64,000 nt of DNA, taken from Anaerolineales bacterium (GTDB taxonomy: Bacteria; Chloroflexota; Anaerolineae; Anaerolineales; Villigracilaceae). Shown here one piece after another: positions 42,678 through 52,168 of the stretch; position 1 is the stretch's first letter; each line of letters starts with the position of its first letter. The notes under the pieces are model-generated. The model was given only the letters and a program-made list of their open reading frames with translations. It was not told the DNA's origin and did no database searches. A program made the translations under genes and the position numbers. The DNA lies in NCBI GenBank assembly GCA_016934715.1, contig JAFGSI010000064.1, positions 21,861-85,860 of the forward strand, in the 5' to 3' direction.

Positions 42678-43123
42678 GATTTCCGCTTATGGCGCAAAGA
42701 AGGCTTCGGGGAGAGGCTGAACCACGCCTTGCGAGCGAAGGTGGGTCGACAGCGGCACAAGAAAAAGGCTCAAGCGCGTGCCAGCATCCTGGACAGCCAA
42801 TCCGATCATGATCTCAGAAGGAGGTCTGGAGTGCGGTTCTGACGCCGGGAAGAAGGGTCCAGGCCGAAAACGGCACAACATGGTGGACGCTTTCGACCTG
42901 CTGATGCGTGCGGCCGTGATATCCAGCGATGTACAGGACCGGGATGGTGCCAAGCTTGTGCTGGCAGGACTGGTGAAAAATGAAGAACTCATCAAGCGCC
43001 TGGAGCGCATCTGGGCAGGCGGAGGTTATCGGGGAGTCTTGAATGCCTGGGTGGAAGAAACCTTTGGTTTGAGATTGGAGATCGTCGAGAAGCAAGCAGG
43101 CCGAATGGGATTTCAGGTCTTGC
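42678..43123 (+). pseudogene. IS5-family transposase remnant, frameshifted
   Basis: Frame one reads DFRLWRKEGFGERLNHALRA and then ASILDSQS, a DDE motif region of IS5-type transposases (usual form AILDSQSVKT). It breaks near 42820 and another frame continues DAGKKGPGRKRHNMVDAFDL, ISSDVQDRDGAKLVLAGL, RIWAGGGYRGVLNAWVEETF, then FGLRLEIVEKQ. The N-terminus and the part after MGFQVL are missing. No terminal inverted repeats were found by eye. Confidence 0.75.
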
Positions 43124-43183
43124 GGGAATATCATTCCCCTCTGGAACGGCAGGGCGCAGGTCTGTCCGGCGGCCTTTTCTGCC

Positions 43184-43414
43184 TTGCTGGACGAGGGGCT
43201 GCTCTTCCAGGATTTCCTCAAGATCGTCCACGGAGGGCGTTGGATCCATCCGCGAATGGCCCTGGCGGATCGCTGGGTGGAATGTGTCTGTGGTCTCTCA
43301 CTGGATCGCGATGGAAATGCTGTGAGGAATGTACTGAAACGGGCGGAACGCGCCGGTTGGAGCGAAAGCACAGTCCGTGGGCTAAGGCTGTCCCAAGAAG
43401 CCCCGCCCCTGTAG
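43184..43414 (+). pseudogene. IS200/IS605 TnpB-like C-terminal remnant
   Basis: A short frame ends VECVCGLSLDRDGNAVRNVL followed by AERAGWS and RLSQEAPPL. The CG-L-LDRDxNAxRNxL pattern is the C-terminal RuvC/zinc-finger end of TnpB proteins. The rest of TnpB is absent. It directly follows the IS5 remnant. Confidence 0.55.
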
Positions 43415-43484
43415 TGGCTGAGGTGGCCCCCGGTTGCGATGCCGCAGGATCTCTTCACGGGGGAAGCACTCTTTGAGCAGAATC

Positions 43485-43513
43485 TTGACTCCTGACTTCA
43501 TCTCAAGTACACT
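43485..43513 (+). promoter_or_regulatory. Promoter of the attenuator-controlled ABC exporter
   Basis: TTGACT (43485-43490), 17-nt spacer, TACACT (43508-43513). Predicted start of transcription near 43520, about 16 nt before the leader-peptide ribosome-binding site. Confidence 0.75.
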
Positions 43514-43551
43514 CGCAGCATTCAAAATACCAAAGAAAGGAGGCGCATTCC

Positions 43552-43617
43552 ATGTTCGAAATCGATCGTGAACACGTTTCTACCAACTATCCTCGGAGTG
43601 CGCCTCTCGACCGTTAG
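43552..43617 (+). CDS. 21-residue leader peptide upstream of the ABC exporter
   Basis: The ATG at 43552 has a perfect AAAGGAGG eight bases upstream (43536-43543) and opens 21 codons, MFEIDREHVS then TNYPRSAPLDR, ending TAG at 43615-43617. There is no run of a single amino acid, which argues against classical amino-acid attenuation and for drug-dependent ribosome stalling. GGCGCATTCC (43542-43551, at the ribosome site) can pair with GGAGTGCGCC (43594-43603) in the leader, with one G-T wobble. A strong terminator follows before the exporter genes. Confidence 0.7.
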   Translation: MFEIDREHVSTNYPRSAPLDR

Positions 43618-43641
43618 CGCGGTCTTTCCTCCAGCCCTCGG

Positions 43642-43685
43642 GCCACGGTGCGCTTCGCGAAGACCACCGTGGCTTTTTTCTTTTT
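43642..43685 (+). terminator. Attenuator terminator before the ABC exporter
   Basis: GCCACGGTG (43642-43650) pairs with CACCGTGGC (43665-43673); an inner CTTC/GAAG stem extends it. TTTTTTCTTTTT follows (43674-43685). It lies 38 nt before the exporter start. GGTCTTT (43621-43627) can alternatively pair with GAAGACC (43659-43665), a weak antiterminator candidate. Confidence 0.85.
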
Positions 43686-43723
43686 CCAAGTCAGCATGAA
43701 CACAGATTCACACAGGGATTTGC

Positions 43724-45469
43724 ATGAACCTGCCTCTTAAAGCCTACTGGGACCTGCTTGCCCGTCACATTTACCCCCAAAAGGGCCGTTTCGCCCTGCT
43801 GACCTCCCTGCTGCTGGGCAGCATTGGCTTGCGGATCGTCAATCCGCAGGTCATGCGGGCCTTCATCGATTCGGCCCTGGCCGGTGGGGCCTTGCAGGCC
43901 CTGCTGGTTAATGGCCTGGCCTTCCTGGGCATTGCCCTTGTCCAGCAGGCTGTGATGATTGTCGTCACCTACCTGGGCGAGAACGTCGCCTGGACGGCTA
44001 CCAATGCCCTGCGGGCCGAACTGGCCCGGCACGCCCTCAGTCTTGACATGAGCTTCCACAACGAGCATGCCCCCGGCGAGCTGATCGAGCGCATCGACGG
44101 CGACATGACCGAGATGGCGGCCTTTTTCTCGCAGTTCGTCCTCAACCTGATCGGAAATGGATTGCTGCTGGTCGGCATCCTGGCGGCCCTGTTCATTGAA
44201 GATTGGCGTGCCGGGTTGGGTTTCAGCCTCTATGCTGTGGTCGTCATCCTGGTGCTCAACCGGGTCAAGGACATCGCTGTCCCTGACCAGAAGGCCCGCC
44301 GCCAGGCTGAGGCGGAGTTGTTCGGTTTCGTCGAGGAGCAGCTGGCTGGCACCGAGGATATTCGTGCCAACGGGGCGGTCGATTTTTCGATCCGCGAACT
44401 TTTTCACCGACAGGCCAATATTTTCCACCACAGCCGGAGGGCGCACTTCAAGCGCTGGATCATCGAAAACGCCATGGGACTCTCGATGGCCATCGGCATG
44501 ATCCTGGCTGTTCTCAGCGGCGCCTGGTTGTTCGTTGGCGGGGCGATCACCATCGGAACGGTCTACCTGTTCGTCCATTACATTAACCTGCTTGAGGAAC
44601 CGATCTGGGCGATGACGCGTGAGATCGAGACTTTCCAGACCATCGGCGCCTGCGTCGAACGACTGACCGAGATGCGCCGCCTCCAGCCTGAGGTTCGCGA
44701 TGGCCGCGGGGCGATCCTTGCCGTCCGCCCGCCAGGGCTGGTCTTCGAGCGGGTCTCGTTCTCCTACAACAGCGGCGATCCCGTCCTGTCCGACCTGACC
44801 TTCGACCTGGCTCCCGGGCGGGTGCTTGGCCTGCTCGGCCGGACGGGTTCGGGCAAGACCACCCTGGCCCGCCTGGTCTTCCGCCTGTACGACCCGGCTG
44901 ACGGGCGGATCGCCCTTGGCGGGGCGGACCTGCGTGACCTGCAGCTGGAGGCATTGCGCCGTAGCGTGGCCATCGTCACCCAGGATGTGCAGCTCTTCCA
45001 GGCCAGCCTGCGCGATAACCTGACTTTTTTCGATCGCTCCATCCCCGATGAGCGCATCCTGGCGGTGCTGGAGGAGCTTGGATTGGGTGACTGGCTGCGC
45101 TCCCTACCCGACGGCCTGGACTCCTACCTGGAGACCGGCGGCAAGGGACTTTCAGCCGGCGAGGCCCAGCTGGTGGCCTTCACGCGGGTCTTCCTGCGCG
45201 ACCCCGGGCTGGTGATCCTCGACGAGGCCTCCTCGCGCCTCGATCCGGCCACCGAACAGCACCTGGAGCGCGCTGTGGAGAAGCTGCTGCAGGGCCGCAC
45301 GGCGATCATTATCGCCCATCGCCTGGGCACCGTCCAGCGGGCTGATGAGATCATGATTCTCGAAGGCGGCCGCCTGGGTGAGTACGGCGAACGCCTCCAG
45401 CTGGCTGCCGACCCGGCTTCGTACTTCCATCACCTGCTGCAGACCGGTCTGGAGGAGGTGCTGGCATGA
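43724..45469 (+). CDS. ABC exporter half-transporter, subunit A (degenerate signature)
   Basis: 581 residues: six-helix membrane domain (~15-310) and an ATPase domain with Walker [10 protein letters not shown] (~373), Q-loop VTQDVQLFQ, signature LSAGEAQ (~475), Walker [13 protein letters not shown] with catalytic Glu, and H-loop IIAHRL. The signature deviates from LSGGQ. The type is multidrug/peptide exporters. Translation is coupled to subunit B by an ATGA overlap. Expression is probably controlled by the upstream leader and terminator. The substrate is unknown. Confidence 0.93.
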   Translation: MNLPLKAYWDLLARHIYPQKGRFALLTSLLLGSIGLRIVNPQVMRAFIDSALAGGALQALLVNGLAFLGIALVQQAVMIVVTYLGENVAWTATNALRAELARHALSLDMSFHNEHAPGELIERIDGDMTEMAAFFSQFVLNLIGNGLLLVGILAALFIEDWRAGLGFSLYAVVVILVLNRVKDIAVPDQKARRQAEAELFGFVEEQLAGTEDIRANGAVDFSIRELFHRQANIFHHSRRAHFKRWIIENAMGLSMAIGMILAVLSGAWLFVGGAITIGTVYLFVHYINLLEEPIWAMTREIETFQTIGACVERLTEMRRLQPEVRDGRGAILAVRPPGLVFERVSFSYNSGDPVLSDLTFDLAPGRVLGLLGRTGSGKTTLARLVFRLYDPADGRIALGGADLRDLQLEALRRSVAIVTQDVQLFQASLRDNLTFFDRSIPDERILAVLEELGLGDWLRSLPDGLDSYLETGGKGLSAGEAQLVAFTRVFLRDPGLVILDEASSRLDPATEQHLERAVEKLLQGRTAIIIAHRLGTVQRADEIMILEGGRLGEYGERLQLAADPASYFHHLLQTGLEEVLA

Positions 45470-47283
45470 GCGTACACAATGGCACGCAGTCGGCCCCCGA
45501 AAGCAAGGTTCCGGCCCTGCCGGCCTGGAGGGTCATCCTGGAGATGCTGCGCTTCCGCCGCTTCCTGTGGTTCATCGATCTGCTCTCGGTGGCCCTGATC
45601 CGCTTCGTCTGGCAGATCGCCCCGGCGCTGATCCTGCAGGCCTTCTTCAACTTCCTGACCGGTGAAGCCACGTTGCGCTTCGGCGTCTGGGCGATCGCGG
45701 CGTTTTTCGTGGCCGCCTGGCTGGGACGCGTCCTGGCTTCCTACGGCTTTTACTATGCCGATGTACCAATCTTCAACGAAATGGCCTTCCTGCTGCGCAA
45801 GAACCTTTTGCGCCACATCCTGCGCCGCCCGGGAGCCTCACCGCTGCCCGATTCACCCGGCGAGGCGGTCAGCCGCTTCCGGAATGACGTTCTGGAGATC
45901 CCGCTCTTTGTGATCTGGAGCAATGATATCCTGGTCGGCCTGGCCATCACCGTGATCTCGATCGGGATGATGGTCAGGATCAGCCCTTCCGTGACCTTGC
46001 TGGCCCTATCCCCACTGCTGGCAGTCGGATTGATCGCCAATGCGGCCGCCATACGGATCGAGCGTTATCGGCGGGCCAGCCGCCAGGCAACCGGGCGGGT
46101 GACCGGCTTCATCGGTGAGTTCTTCGGCGCCGTCCAGGCGGTCAAGGTGGCCACGGCTGAAAAGAACGTCATCGGCCACTTTGAGGCCTTGAACGAGGAG
46201 CGCCGCAAACTGGCCCTCAAGGAGAGCCTTTTCAACCAGATCCTCGACTCGATCTACCGTAACATGTCGACCCTTGGCACAGGCATCATCCTCATCCTGG
46301 TGGGAGGATCGATGCGCACCGGTTCCTTTACGATCGGCGACTTCTCGCTGTTCGTCTACCTGCTGGGCAGCCTGGGCGACATGACTGCCATGGGTGGGAT
46401 GATCGCGGCCCGTTACAAGCAGCTCGACGTCTCGGTCCAGCGCATGTACCGGCTGATGGAGGATGCCCCGCTGCGGGCATTGGTCGAGCACAGCCCGGTT
46501 GACCTGGACGGTCCCCTTCCAGAAGTTGCCTACCCGGACCTGCAGCCGACGGATCGCCTCAACCGGCTGGAGGCACGCGGTCTGAGCTTCCATTTCCCGG
46601 GCTCACAGAACGGCATCCGCGACATCGACCTGAGCCTGCCGCGCGGCTCTCTGACGGTGATCACCGGGCGGGTCGGTTCGGGCAAGACAACCCTGCTGCG
46701 GGTCCTGCTCGGGCTTCTACCGCCCGATTCGGGCGAGGTGTGCTGGAACGGGGAGCCTGTCCACGATCCCGGCGATTTCTTCGTTCCACCGCGCTGTGCG
46801 TATACCGCCCAGGTGCCGCGCCTGTTCAGCAACTCCTTGCGGGCCAACCTTCTGCTCGGGCTGGAGCGCAGCGACGTCGAGCTCCTGCAGGCCGCCCGGT
46901 TGGCGGTCCTGGAACGCGACCTGGACGAACTCGAACACGGCCTGGACACCATGATCGGAGCGCGCGGGGTCAAGCTTTCGGGTGGGCAGGCCCAGCGCTC
47001 GGCGGCGGCGCGCATGTTCGTGCGCTGGGCTGAACTGCTTGTCTTCGACGATCTGTCCAGTGCCCTGGATGTCGAGACCGAACGCCTGCTGTGGGAGCGG
47101 CTCTTTGCCGAGGAGGGAAAAACCTGCCTGGTGGTCTCGCACCGCCGCCCGGTTCTGCGCCGGGCTGATCAGATCATCGTCCTCAAGGACGGGCAGGTCG
47201 AGGCGCGCGGCACCCTGGACGAACTGCTCGAGTCCAGCCCCGAAATGGGTCACCTCTGGCAGCAGGCCAACGGTGCGGGTTGA
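45466..47283 (+). CDS. ABC exporter half-transporter, subunit B (degenerate Walker B)
   Basis: 605 residues: membrane domain (~20-330) and ATPase domain with Walker [10 protein letters not shown] (~402), canonical signature LSGGQAQR (~503), Walker [13 protein letters not shown] (~525) in which the catalytic Glu is Asp, and H-loop VVSHRR. In heterodimeric exporters such as TM287/288 and BmrCD, one composite site is inactive; here the Asp of B would face the aberrant LSAGE of A, giving one degenerate and one canonical site. This pairing is inference from known architecture. Confidence 0.93.
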   Translation: MSVHNGTQSAPESKVPALPAWRVILEMLRFRRFLWFIDLLSVALIRFVWQIAPALILQAFFNFLTGEATLRFGVWAIAAFFVAAWLGRVLASYGFYYADVPIFNEMAFLLRKNLLRHILRRPGASPLPDSPGEAVSRFRNDVLEIPLFVIWSNDILVGLAITVISIGMMVRISPSVTLLALSPLLAVGLIANAAAIRIERYRRASRQATGRVTGFIGEFFGAVQAVKVATAEKNVIGHFEALNEERRKLALKESLFNQILDSIYRNMSTLGTGIILILVGGSMRTGSFTIGDFSLFVYLLGSLGDMTAMGGMIAARYKQLDVSVQRMYRLMEDAPLRALVEHSPVDLDGPLPEVAYPDLQPTDRLNRLEARGLSFHFPGSQNGIRDIDLSLPRGSLTVITGRVGSGKTTLLRVLLGLLPPDSGEVCWNGEPVHDPGDFFVPPRCAYTAQVPRLFSNSLRANLLLGLERSDVELLQAARLAVLERDLDELEHGLDTMIGARGVKLSGGQAQRSAAARMFVRWAELLVFDDLSSALDVETERLLWERLFAEEGKTCLVVSHRRPVLRRADQIIVLKDGQVEARGTLDELLESSPEMGHLWQQANGAG

Positions 47284-47292
47284 TAAGCAGGG

Positions 47293-47324
47293 CCGCCCGG
47301 CGAGTTCTTCGCCGGGCGGATTTC
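47293..47324 (+). terminator. Terminator after the ABC exporter
   Basis: CCGCCCGGCGA (47293-47303) pairs perfectly with TCGCCGGGCGG (47309-47319), loop GTTCT, followed by ATTTCT. Confidence 0.7.
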
Positions 47325-47689
47325 TAGTGCCTGAAAGACGCTCAAGCGGGCTCTGTCTGTCTCCGGATGTCTTGTGCAAGAGCGGAGAGGAGGACAGTTG
47401 GCCCGGGTCCAAAAAACGTGATCAGCCCAAGTGTGCCGTTGATGGCCAGCAGATCGTCCGCCTCGAGGAACCACAACATGGGGAACCCGGAAGGAGCTCT
47501 TCCCCAAGGCCTCCAGAGGCGTTATCTCCCCCGGCACGGGCAGGAAGGTCAGGGTGGAGTGGATGGAGCTATCACGGAGACGTGATAGCATAGCCGGTGA
47601 AAAATCATTCGGGTTGCGGGCTGCGTTCGGGAAAAATTTTGCCAGCCCATCCTTCATGAGACAGGCACCCGAAATGGGTGCCTGTGCTG
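47325..47689. other. 365-nt region without a recognised gene
   Basis: Only short frames without recognisable similarity are seen. Near the end, ACAGGCACCC (47661-47670) pairs with GGGTGCCTGT (47676-47685) around GAAAT; this may be the terminator for the cytochrome c gene, which ends at 47690 on the minus strand, although no T run follows. Confidence 0.5.
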
Positions 47690-49120
47690 CTAGCGCCTGG
47701 GCCTTTTCAGGGCCGTGTAGCCGATCAGGATCAGGGTGGAGGCGATCGCCAGCCCGCCGCCGACGAGCGCCAGGATGCGCCAGTCGAGCGGTGGCAGGGC
47801 TGCGGCTGGCTCGGCGGCTGCTTGGGCCCAGGGGGGATTACCGCCTCCTGGTGTCTGCGCCTCGGCGCCGGGCGTGTGGGCCGGGATGGAAGTTGGGGTG
47901 GGAGACCCCTCGACGACTGCCGGGATTTCGGTCGGCTGCGGATCGACGAGTTGGGTTGGCGTGGGTAGCGGGAGGGCCGTCGCCTGGGCGCTGTCCCGCA
48001 GCCAGGGCGGGCCGCCCCGGCCGTTCCCGGCGCCTGCGCCGCCCCCCGCCCCCCGGGACGGGACGGCCACTTCGGGGGCGGTCGGCTCCCACTGACGGAT
48101 AAAGCCCACGAGGGCCTGGATCTCGGCCTCGGTCATCCGGTCGCCCCAGGCAGGCATCGACGTGCCGGGCACGCCCAGGGTGACGATCTGCTGGATGGCC
48201 GGGTCGCTGGTCTCGGTCAGGAAGCCTCTGACGTTCAAGCCCGGAGCGCGCATGGTGCCCTGCCCGTCTGTCCCGTGACAGCGGGCGCAGCTGGCGGTGT
48301 AAAGCTCGGATCCCAGGACCAGGCTCTCGGCCGTCAACGGGACGGGCGCTTCCGGGGCGGGAAGCGTGCCGGAAGGGATCTCGTCCCAGCGCTGGATGAG
48401 GGCCACCGCAGCGGCAATCTCCTCCGGGGACAGGACTCCATCCCAGCCGGCCATCAAGGTTCCGGCGCTGCCGTAGGCGATCGTGCGGGTCAGTTCGTCG
48501 ACCGTGCGGGTGCGCACCAGCGGCTCGTTCAGGGCCGGGGCGATCGCACTTCCCAGCCCGTCGGTTCCGTGGCAGGCGATGCACTCGGCGGCGTAGACCC
48601 GGATGCCGACCTGGAGTGTCTCGCCGCCGGGCAGCCAGGTGACCTGTTCAAGCAGGGCCGGGTCGGGGTCGGTTGTGAACGGGACCAGCGGGGCCAGGCC
48701 CAGGTTGACCACCCGCTCCTGGGTCGCCTGCCAGTCACCGGACAGGATCAGGGCGACCAGTTCCCCGATCTGATAATCGCTGAGCGGACCACCGTTCTCC
48801 AGGCTCCAGGCCGGCATGCCGGTGTTGTAGCGTCCGTCGGCGATGACCCGCACCAGGTCGTAGTACGGCATGCTGCGCAGGCCTTCGTTCTCCAGGGCCG
48901 GGATGGATCCAATCCCCTCGCCGGCCAGCCCGTGACAGACGGCGCAGTTCTCGGCGTACAGGCTCATCGCCTGGTCGAGCTGGGTGTGGAGGACCTGATC
49001 CTGGGCGGCGACAATGCGCCCGGGCTCGTCCAGGACATAAAGCAGCAGGGCCGCAACGATCAATTGGGTGGCGAGCAGGCCGAGCAGGGTCTCGATTTTG
49101 CGGGTCCGTTCAGGGTTCAT
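47690..49120 (-). CDS. Membrane-bound triheme cytochrome c
   Basis: 476 residues with an N-terminal hydrophobic helix (LIVAALLLYVL) and three class I cytochrome c domains, with heme motifs CAVCH, CIACH and CARCH and a later Met ligand candidate in each (for example GTPAW-SLE / GTLMAGW / GTSMPAWGD). A Pro/Thr-rich segment then leads to a C-terminal helix (LALVGGGLAIASTLILIGY) and basic tail. It would be the electron acceptor from the Rieske/cytochrome b unit encoded just upstream (ATGA overlap with the Rieske gene), replacing cytochrome c1/f. Two anchors, one at each end, are unusual. Confidence 0.92.
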   Translation of the reverse strand: MNPERTRKIETLLGLLATQLIVAALLLYVLDEPGRIVAAQDQVLHTQLDQAMSLYAENCAVCHGLAGEGIGSIPALENEGLRSMPYYDLVRVIADGRYNTGMPAWSLENGGPLSDYQIGELVALILSGDWQATQERVVNLGLAPLVPFTTDPDPALLEQVTWLPGGETLQVGIRVYAAECIACHGTDGLGSAIAPALNEPLVRTRTVDELTRTIAYGSAGTLMAGWDGVLSPEEIAAAVALIQRWDEIPSGTLPAPEAPVPLTAESLVLGSELYTASCARCHGTDGQGTMRAPGLNVRGFLTETSDPAIQQIVTLGVPGTSMPAWGDRMTEAEIQALVGFIRQWEPTAPEVAVPSRGAGGGAGAGNGRGGPPWLRDSAQATALPLPTPTQLVDPQPTEIPAVVEGSPTPTSIPAHTPGAEAQTPGGGNPPWAQAAAEPAAALPPLDWRILALVGGGLAIASTLILIGYTALKRPRR

Positions 49121-49611
49121 GGGTAGACCACCTGGGCAGTGTCGAAGGTCTGGCGCTGCAGGATGGTGCCGGTGTCGACCCTGACCGCACCGTTCTCGAT
49201 CGTCACGGGGAACAGGTCCAGGGGACGCGGGGCGGGCGGGTTCTCGACCATGCCATTGTCGTCGAACTGAGAATTATGACAGGGGCAGACGAACTTCTGG
49301 ATGGCCGGGTCCCAGGGGACGGTGCAGCCCAGGTGGGTGCAGCGGTGGTAGACGGCCAGGAAGCCGCCGTCCGGCAGGCGGACAAGGTAGAAGCGTCCAT
49401 TGCTGATGTGGGTCACCGTGCCGGGGGGGTAGTCGTCCACCAGGCCGATGTCCAGGTGGGCTCCGAATTCGCCTTCGGCCAGGCGCGGTTGCAGGTAGGC
49501 CAGGAAAATGCCGCCTACTTCGAGTGCTGCCAGGCCGCCGAAGAAGGCCCAGGCCACCTTGAGGAAATCCCGGCGCGAGACATTGGTTTCAGGGGCTGTG
49601 TTTTCAGTCAT
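49117..49611 (-). CDS. Rieske [2Fe-2S] protein of a cytochrome bc complex
   Basis: 164 residues. The N-terminus NVSRRDFLKVAWAFFGGLAA has a twin-Arg-type signal/anchor. The cluster motifs are CTHLGCTVPW and CPCHNSQF (C-x-H and C-x-x-H pairs), with the two cysteines for the Rieske disulfide. It shuttles electrons from quinol at the cytochrome b site to cytochrome c. It lies between the cytochrome b gene (22 nt upstream) and the triheme cytochrome c gene. Confidence 0.95.
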   Translation of the reverse strand: MTENTAPETNVSRRDFLKVAWAFFGGLAALEVGGIFLAYLQPRLAEGEFGAHLDIGLVDDYPPGTVTHISNGRFYLVRLPDGGFLAVYHRCTHLGCTVPWDPAIQKFVCPCHNSQFDDNGMVENPPAPRPLDLFPVTIENGAVRVDTGTILQRQTFDTAQVVYP

Positions 49612-49633
49612 GCAGGCCTCAAAAAACGGATGT

Positions 49634-51037
49634 TCAGTGGACGACCTCGGGCATGAGCCACGGCCAGTACAGGTTCATTCCGGGGCCACGGAAGAAGATC
49701 CCGATGGCGGTCAGGATACCGAAGGCGGTGAAGAGGAAAATGACCAGGAACAGGATGCGCTCTTCCAGGTCGGCCCGCAGGTGTTTTTGAGCCCAATCAT
49801 CGATCAGGATCAGCGGCAGCAGCACGACTGTCATCGGGATCAGGCCGTTCGTGATCAGGCTTGGCCAGGACGGCAGCCAGGCCGACCAGTCGAGGATGAA
49901 CTCGTCGAGCAGCACCCACAGCGGGGTCAGGAGAATCGCCAGTCCCAAGGCCAGCAGCGACAGGGACCGGCCGCGCCGCGAGCGGAAGTAGATCCCCACA
50001 CTGGCGGTGTTGATGTCGATGAAGGGCAGCAGGAAGATGCCCAGCATGGCCAGGCCGGGCAGGATGATCCCGGCAACCAGCGGATGGAAGTGCAGCAGCA
50101 GTTCCTGCAGCCCGAGGAAGTACCAGGGAGCCTTGGCCGGGTTGGGACTGAGGCCGGGATTGGCGATGTCCTCCAGCGGGGCCGGAACCAGCATGGCGAA
50201 GATCAGGATGGCGGCGATCCAGACCAGGGCGAAGACCAGTTCCTTGCGCACCAGGTGCGGGATGGTCGTCAGGCGTTCGACCCTGGGTTCCTCGGTTTCG
50301 TCTATACGGCGCGGGAGGGTCAGGCCGCCGTCCTTGCGGACGCGCCAGAAATGGAAAGACATCAGTCCGAAGATCAACAGGGGGATGAAGGAGATATGCA
50401 GGGAATAGAAGTTGAGCAGCGTGCTGGCCCCGACCTCCGGTCCGCCCAGGACCAGACGGCTGAGCCACTCGCCGACCAGCGGGATGTAGCTGAGAATGCC
50501 CGTCCCGACCGTGATGGCCCAGTAGGCCAGCTGGTCCCAAGGCAGCAGGTACCCGGTGAAATTGGCTGCCAGCACCAGCAACAGCATGCCGACGCCGATC
50601 AGCCAGTTCAGCTCGCGCGGTGCCCGGTAGGAGCCGGTCAGGAATACCCGCAGCAGGTGCAGGACAGCGATGATGACCAGCAGGTTGGCGCTCCAATGGT
50701 GCAGGTTGCGCACCAGTTCGCCGAACCAGACATTGGAGCGCAGTTCCAGGATGTCCAGGTAGGCCTGCGGGGCGGAGGGGGTATAGTTGTTGAGTAGAAT
50801 CGCGCCGGTGGCGCCCAGGATCAGCATCAAGACTGCCGACAGCCCGCCCAGGCCCCAGGTGTAGGTCCATTTCAGGGTCCGGTCGGGGACCTTGGGCGGG
50901 TGCAGATGCAGGATCAGGCTGTCCAGCACCATGCGCATCCGGCCGCGGTCGTCGGCCGGATGCGCGTCGGGAACCAGCCGGGCGCGGATGCGCCGCAGCA
51001 GGGACGGGTTTTGATTCTCCGGGTCTGTTTCAGTCAT
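49634..51037 (-). CDS. Cytochrome b (N- and C-terminal parts fused)
   Basis: 467 residues with about eight membrane helices. The N-half has WTYTWGLGG, LRSNVWFGELVRNLHHWSAN (first His ligands) and RVFLTGSYRAPRELNW. The second pair lies in the LHISFIPLLIF region, and the C-half resembles subunit IV (PWYFLGLQELL, the family PEWY-type loop reading KAPWYF). It is the quinol-oxidising core of a bc-type complex. First gene of the b-Rieske-c operon. Confidence 0.95.
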   Translation of the reverse strand: MTETDPENQNPSLLRRIRARLVPDAHPADDRGRMRMVLDSLILHLHPPKVPDRTLKWTYTWGLGGLSAVLMLILGATGAILLNNYTPSAPQAYLDILELRSNVWFGELVRNLHHWSANLLVIIAVLHLLRVFLTGSYRAPRELNWLIGVGMLLLVLAANFTGYLLPWDQLAYWAITVGTGILSYIPLVGEWLSRLVLGGPEVGASTLLNFYSLHISFIPLLIFGLMSFHFWRVRKDGGLTLPRRIDETEEPRVERLTTIPHLVRKELVFALVWIAAILIFAMLVPAPLEDIANPGLSPNPAKAPWYFLGLQELLLHFHPLVAGIILPGLAMLGIFLLPFIDINTASVGIYFRSRRGRSLSLLALGLAILLTPLWVLLDEFILDWSAWLPSWPSLITNGLIPMTVVLLPLILIDDWAQKHLRADLEERILFLVIFLFTAFGILTAIGIFFRGPGMNLYWPWLMPEVVH

Positions 51038-51264
51038 CTGGGCGCCTCGATTTGAGATGCCCCGGTTATAACAGCTGCCCTTAGGATTCCAGTGAAGAAA
51101 ATATGAAGATTTTCTAAAGTTCGCGCAATCCTGACCTGGGGGGCGGCCGGTTTCCGCTGCCGAGAGGCGCGGGATTTAAACCATCTTGAACCGGGGTTTA
51201 CCCCACCTTTACATTCTTCCGGTAAGATGGGGGCACGAAATCAAGCCACCTTTGGAGGTAAATC

Positions 51265-52026
51265 ATGTTGAAGAAAATCCTGATCGGTACGTTTGCAGCC
51301 ATCCTGATCGTTGCAGTTGGTGCCAGTGCCTATCATGGCCTGGCGGCCTCACCGACACAACCTGAAGTCGTCCAGCGCGACCCGCCTGCCGGGATGGCCG
51401 CGGTTCAGAATGTGGCACCGGCTGTGGTCGCCGGTGACGTCCTGGTGGCTGCGGCTACTGGCCTGACGGCTGATGAGACTGCTGGCCTGCTTTTTATGTA
51501 TGAGGAAGAGAAACTGGCCCGGGATGTCTACAATGCCCTTTATGCGGTCTGGGGACAGCCAACCTTCCAGACAATCGCGGCCAGCGAGCAGTCTCACATG
51601 GACTCGATCGGGACCCTGCTTGAGCGCTACAGCCTGCCGGTCCCGGACCTGGCTCCCGGCATCTTCGCCGATCCCTCTCTCCAGGCCCTGTACACCGACC
51701 TGGTGAACCGCGGGGGTCTTTCGCTGGGTGAGGCCCTCAAGGTCGGGGCGGCGATCGAGGAGATCGACATCCTCGACCTGCAGACCCACCTGGCCCAGAC
51801 AACCAACCTCGCGATCCAGCAGGCCTACACCAGCCTGATAACCGGGTCATATAACCACCTGCGCAACTTCGTCAGCGTGCTCAACCGCCAGACCGGCGAG
51901 GTCTATCAGCCCCAGTTTTTGAGTGCCGATCTCTACCAGACCATTGTCAGCGGTGTCAATGCTGTCGGGCAGGGCGCGAGCAGCGGCGGCGGGGGCGGGC
52001 GCGGCTACCGCGGCGGCCGGCCGTAA
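51265..52026 (+). CDS. DUF2202 exported protein
   Basis: 253 residues with an N-terminal signal/anchor (KILIGTFAAILIVAVGASAY), then the DUF2202 domain (~75-220): LLFMYEEEKLARDVYNALYA, FQTIAASEQSHMDSIGTLLERY, and SLGEALKVGAAIEEIDILDL. The Glu/His pattern (EEEKLARD, SEQSHM, EEIDILDL) resembles ferritin-like four-helix proteins, suggesting metal binding. The tail is Gly-rich. TTGGAGG precedes the ATG. The 227-nt gap upstream, shared with divergent cytochrome b, shows a weak promoter only (TTGAAC 51186-51191, TACATT 51210-51215). Confidence 0.85.
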   Translation: MLKKILIGTFAAILIVAVGASAYHGLAASPTQPEVVQRDPPAGMAAVQNVAPAVVAGDVLVAAATGLTADETAGLLFMYEEEKLARDVYNALYAVWGQPTFQTIAASEQSHMDSIGTLLERYSLPVPDLAPGIFADPSLQALYTDLVNRGGLSLGEALKVGAAIEEIDILDLQTHLAQTTNLAIQQAYTSLITGSYNHLRNFVSVLNRQTGEVYQPQFLSADLYQTIVSGVNAVGQGASSGGGGGRGYRGGRP

Positions 52027-52048
52027 GCGAATTCCTCTGACGTAGAAT

Positions 52049-52077
52049 AAAAGAGCCGTCCTCAGACGGTTCTTTTT
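52049..52077 (+). terminator. Intrinsic terminator after the DUF2202 gene
   Basis: AAAAGAGCCGTC (52049-52060) pairs with GACGGTTCTTTT (52065-52076) around CTCA, ending in five T. One G-T wobble. It can also serve the converging VOC gene. Confidence 0.85.
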
Positions 52078-52168
52078 GTCGTCTACCCGGTTTTTCCTGC
52101 TTCTTGCAGAAATCGCGGAACCGAAGGTTCCGCGAAGCAGGTGGGAGCAACAATTTCGGTTCGGATAG

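Noticed and set aside
49508..50797. Long Gln-rich plus-strand frame antisense to cytochrome b and Rieske genes
   Set aside because: Low-complexity antisense artefact of hydrophobic codons; the minus strand encodes cytochrome b with all heme ligands.
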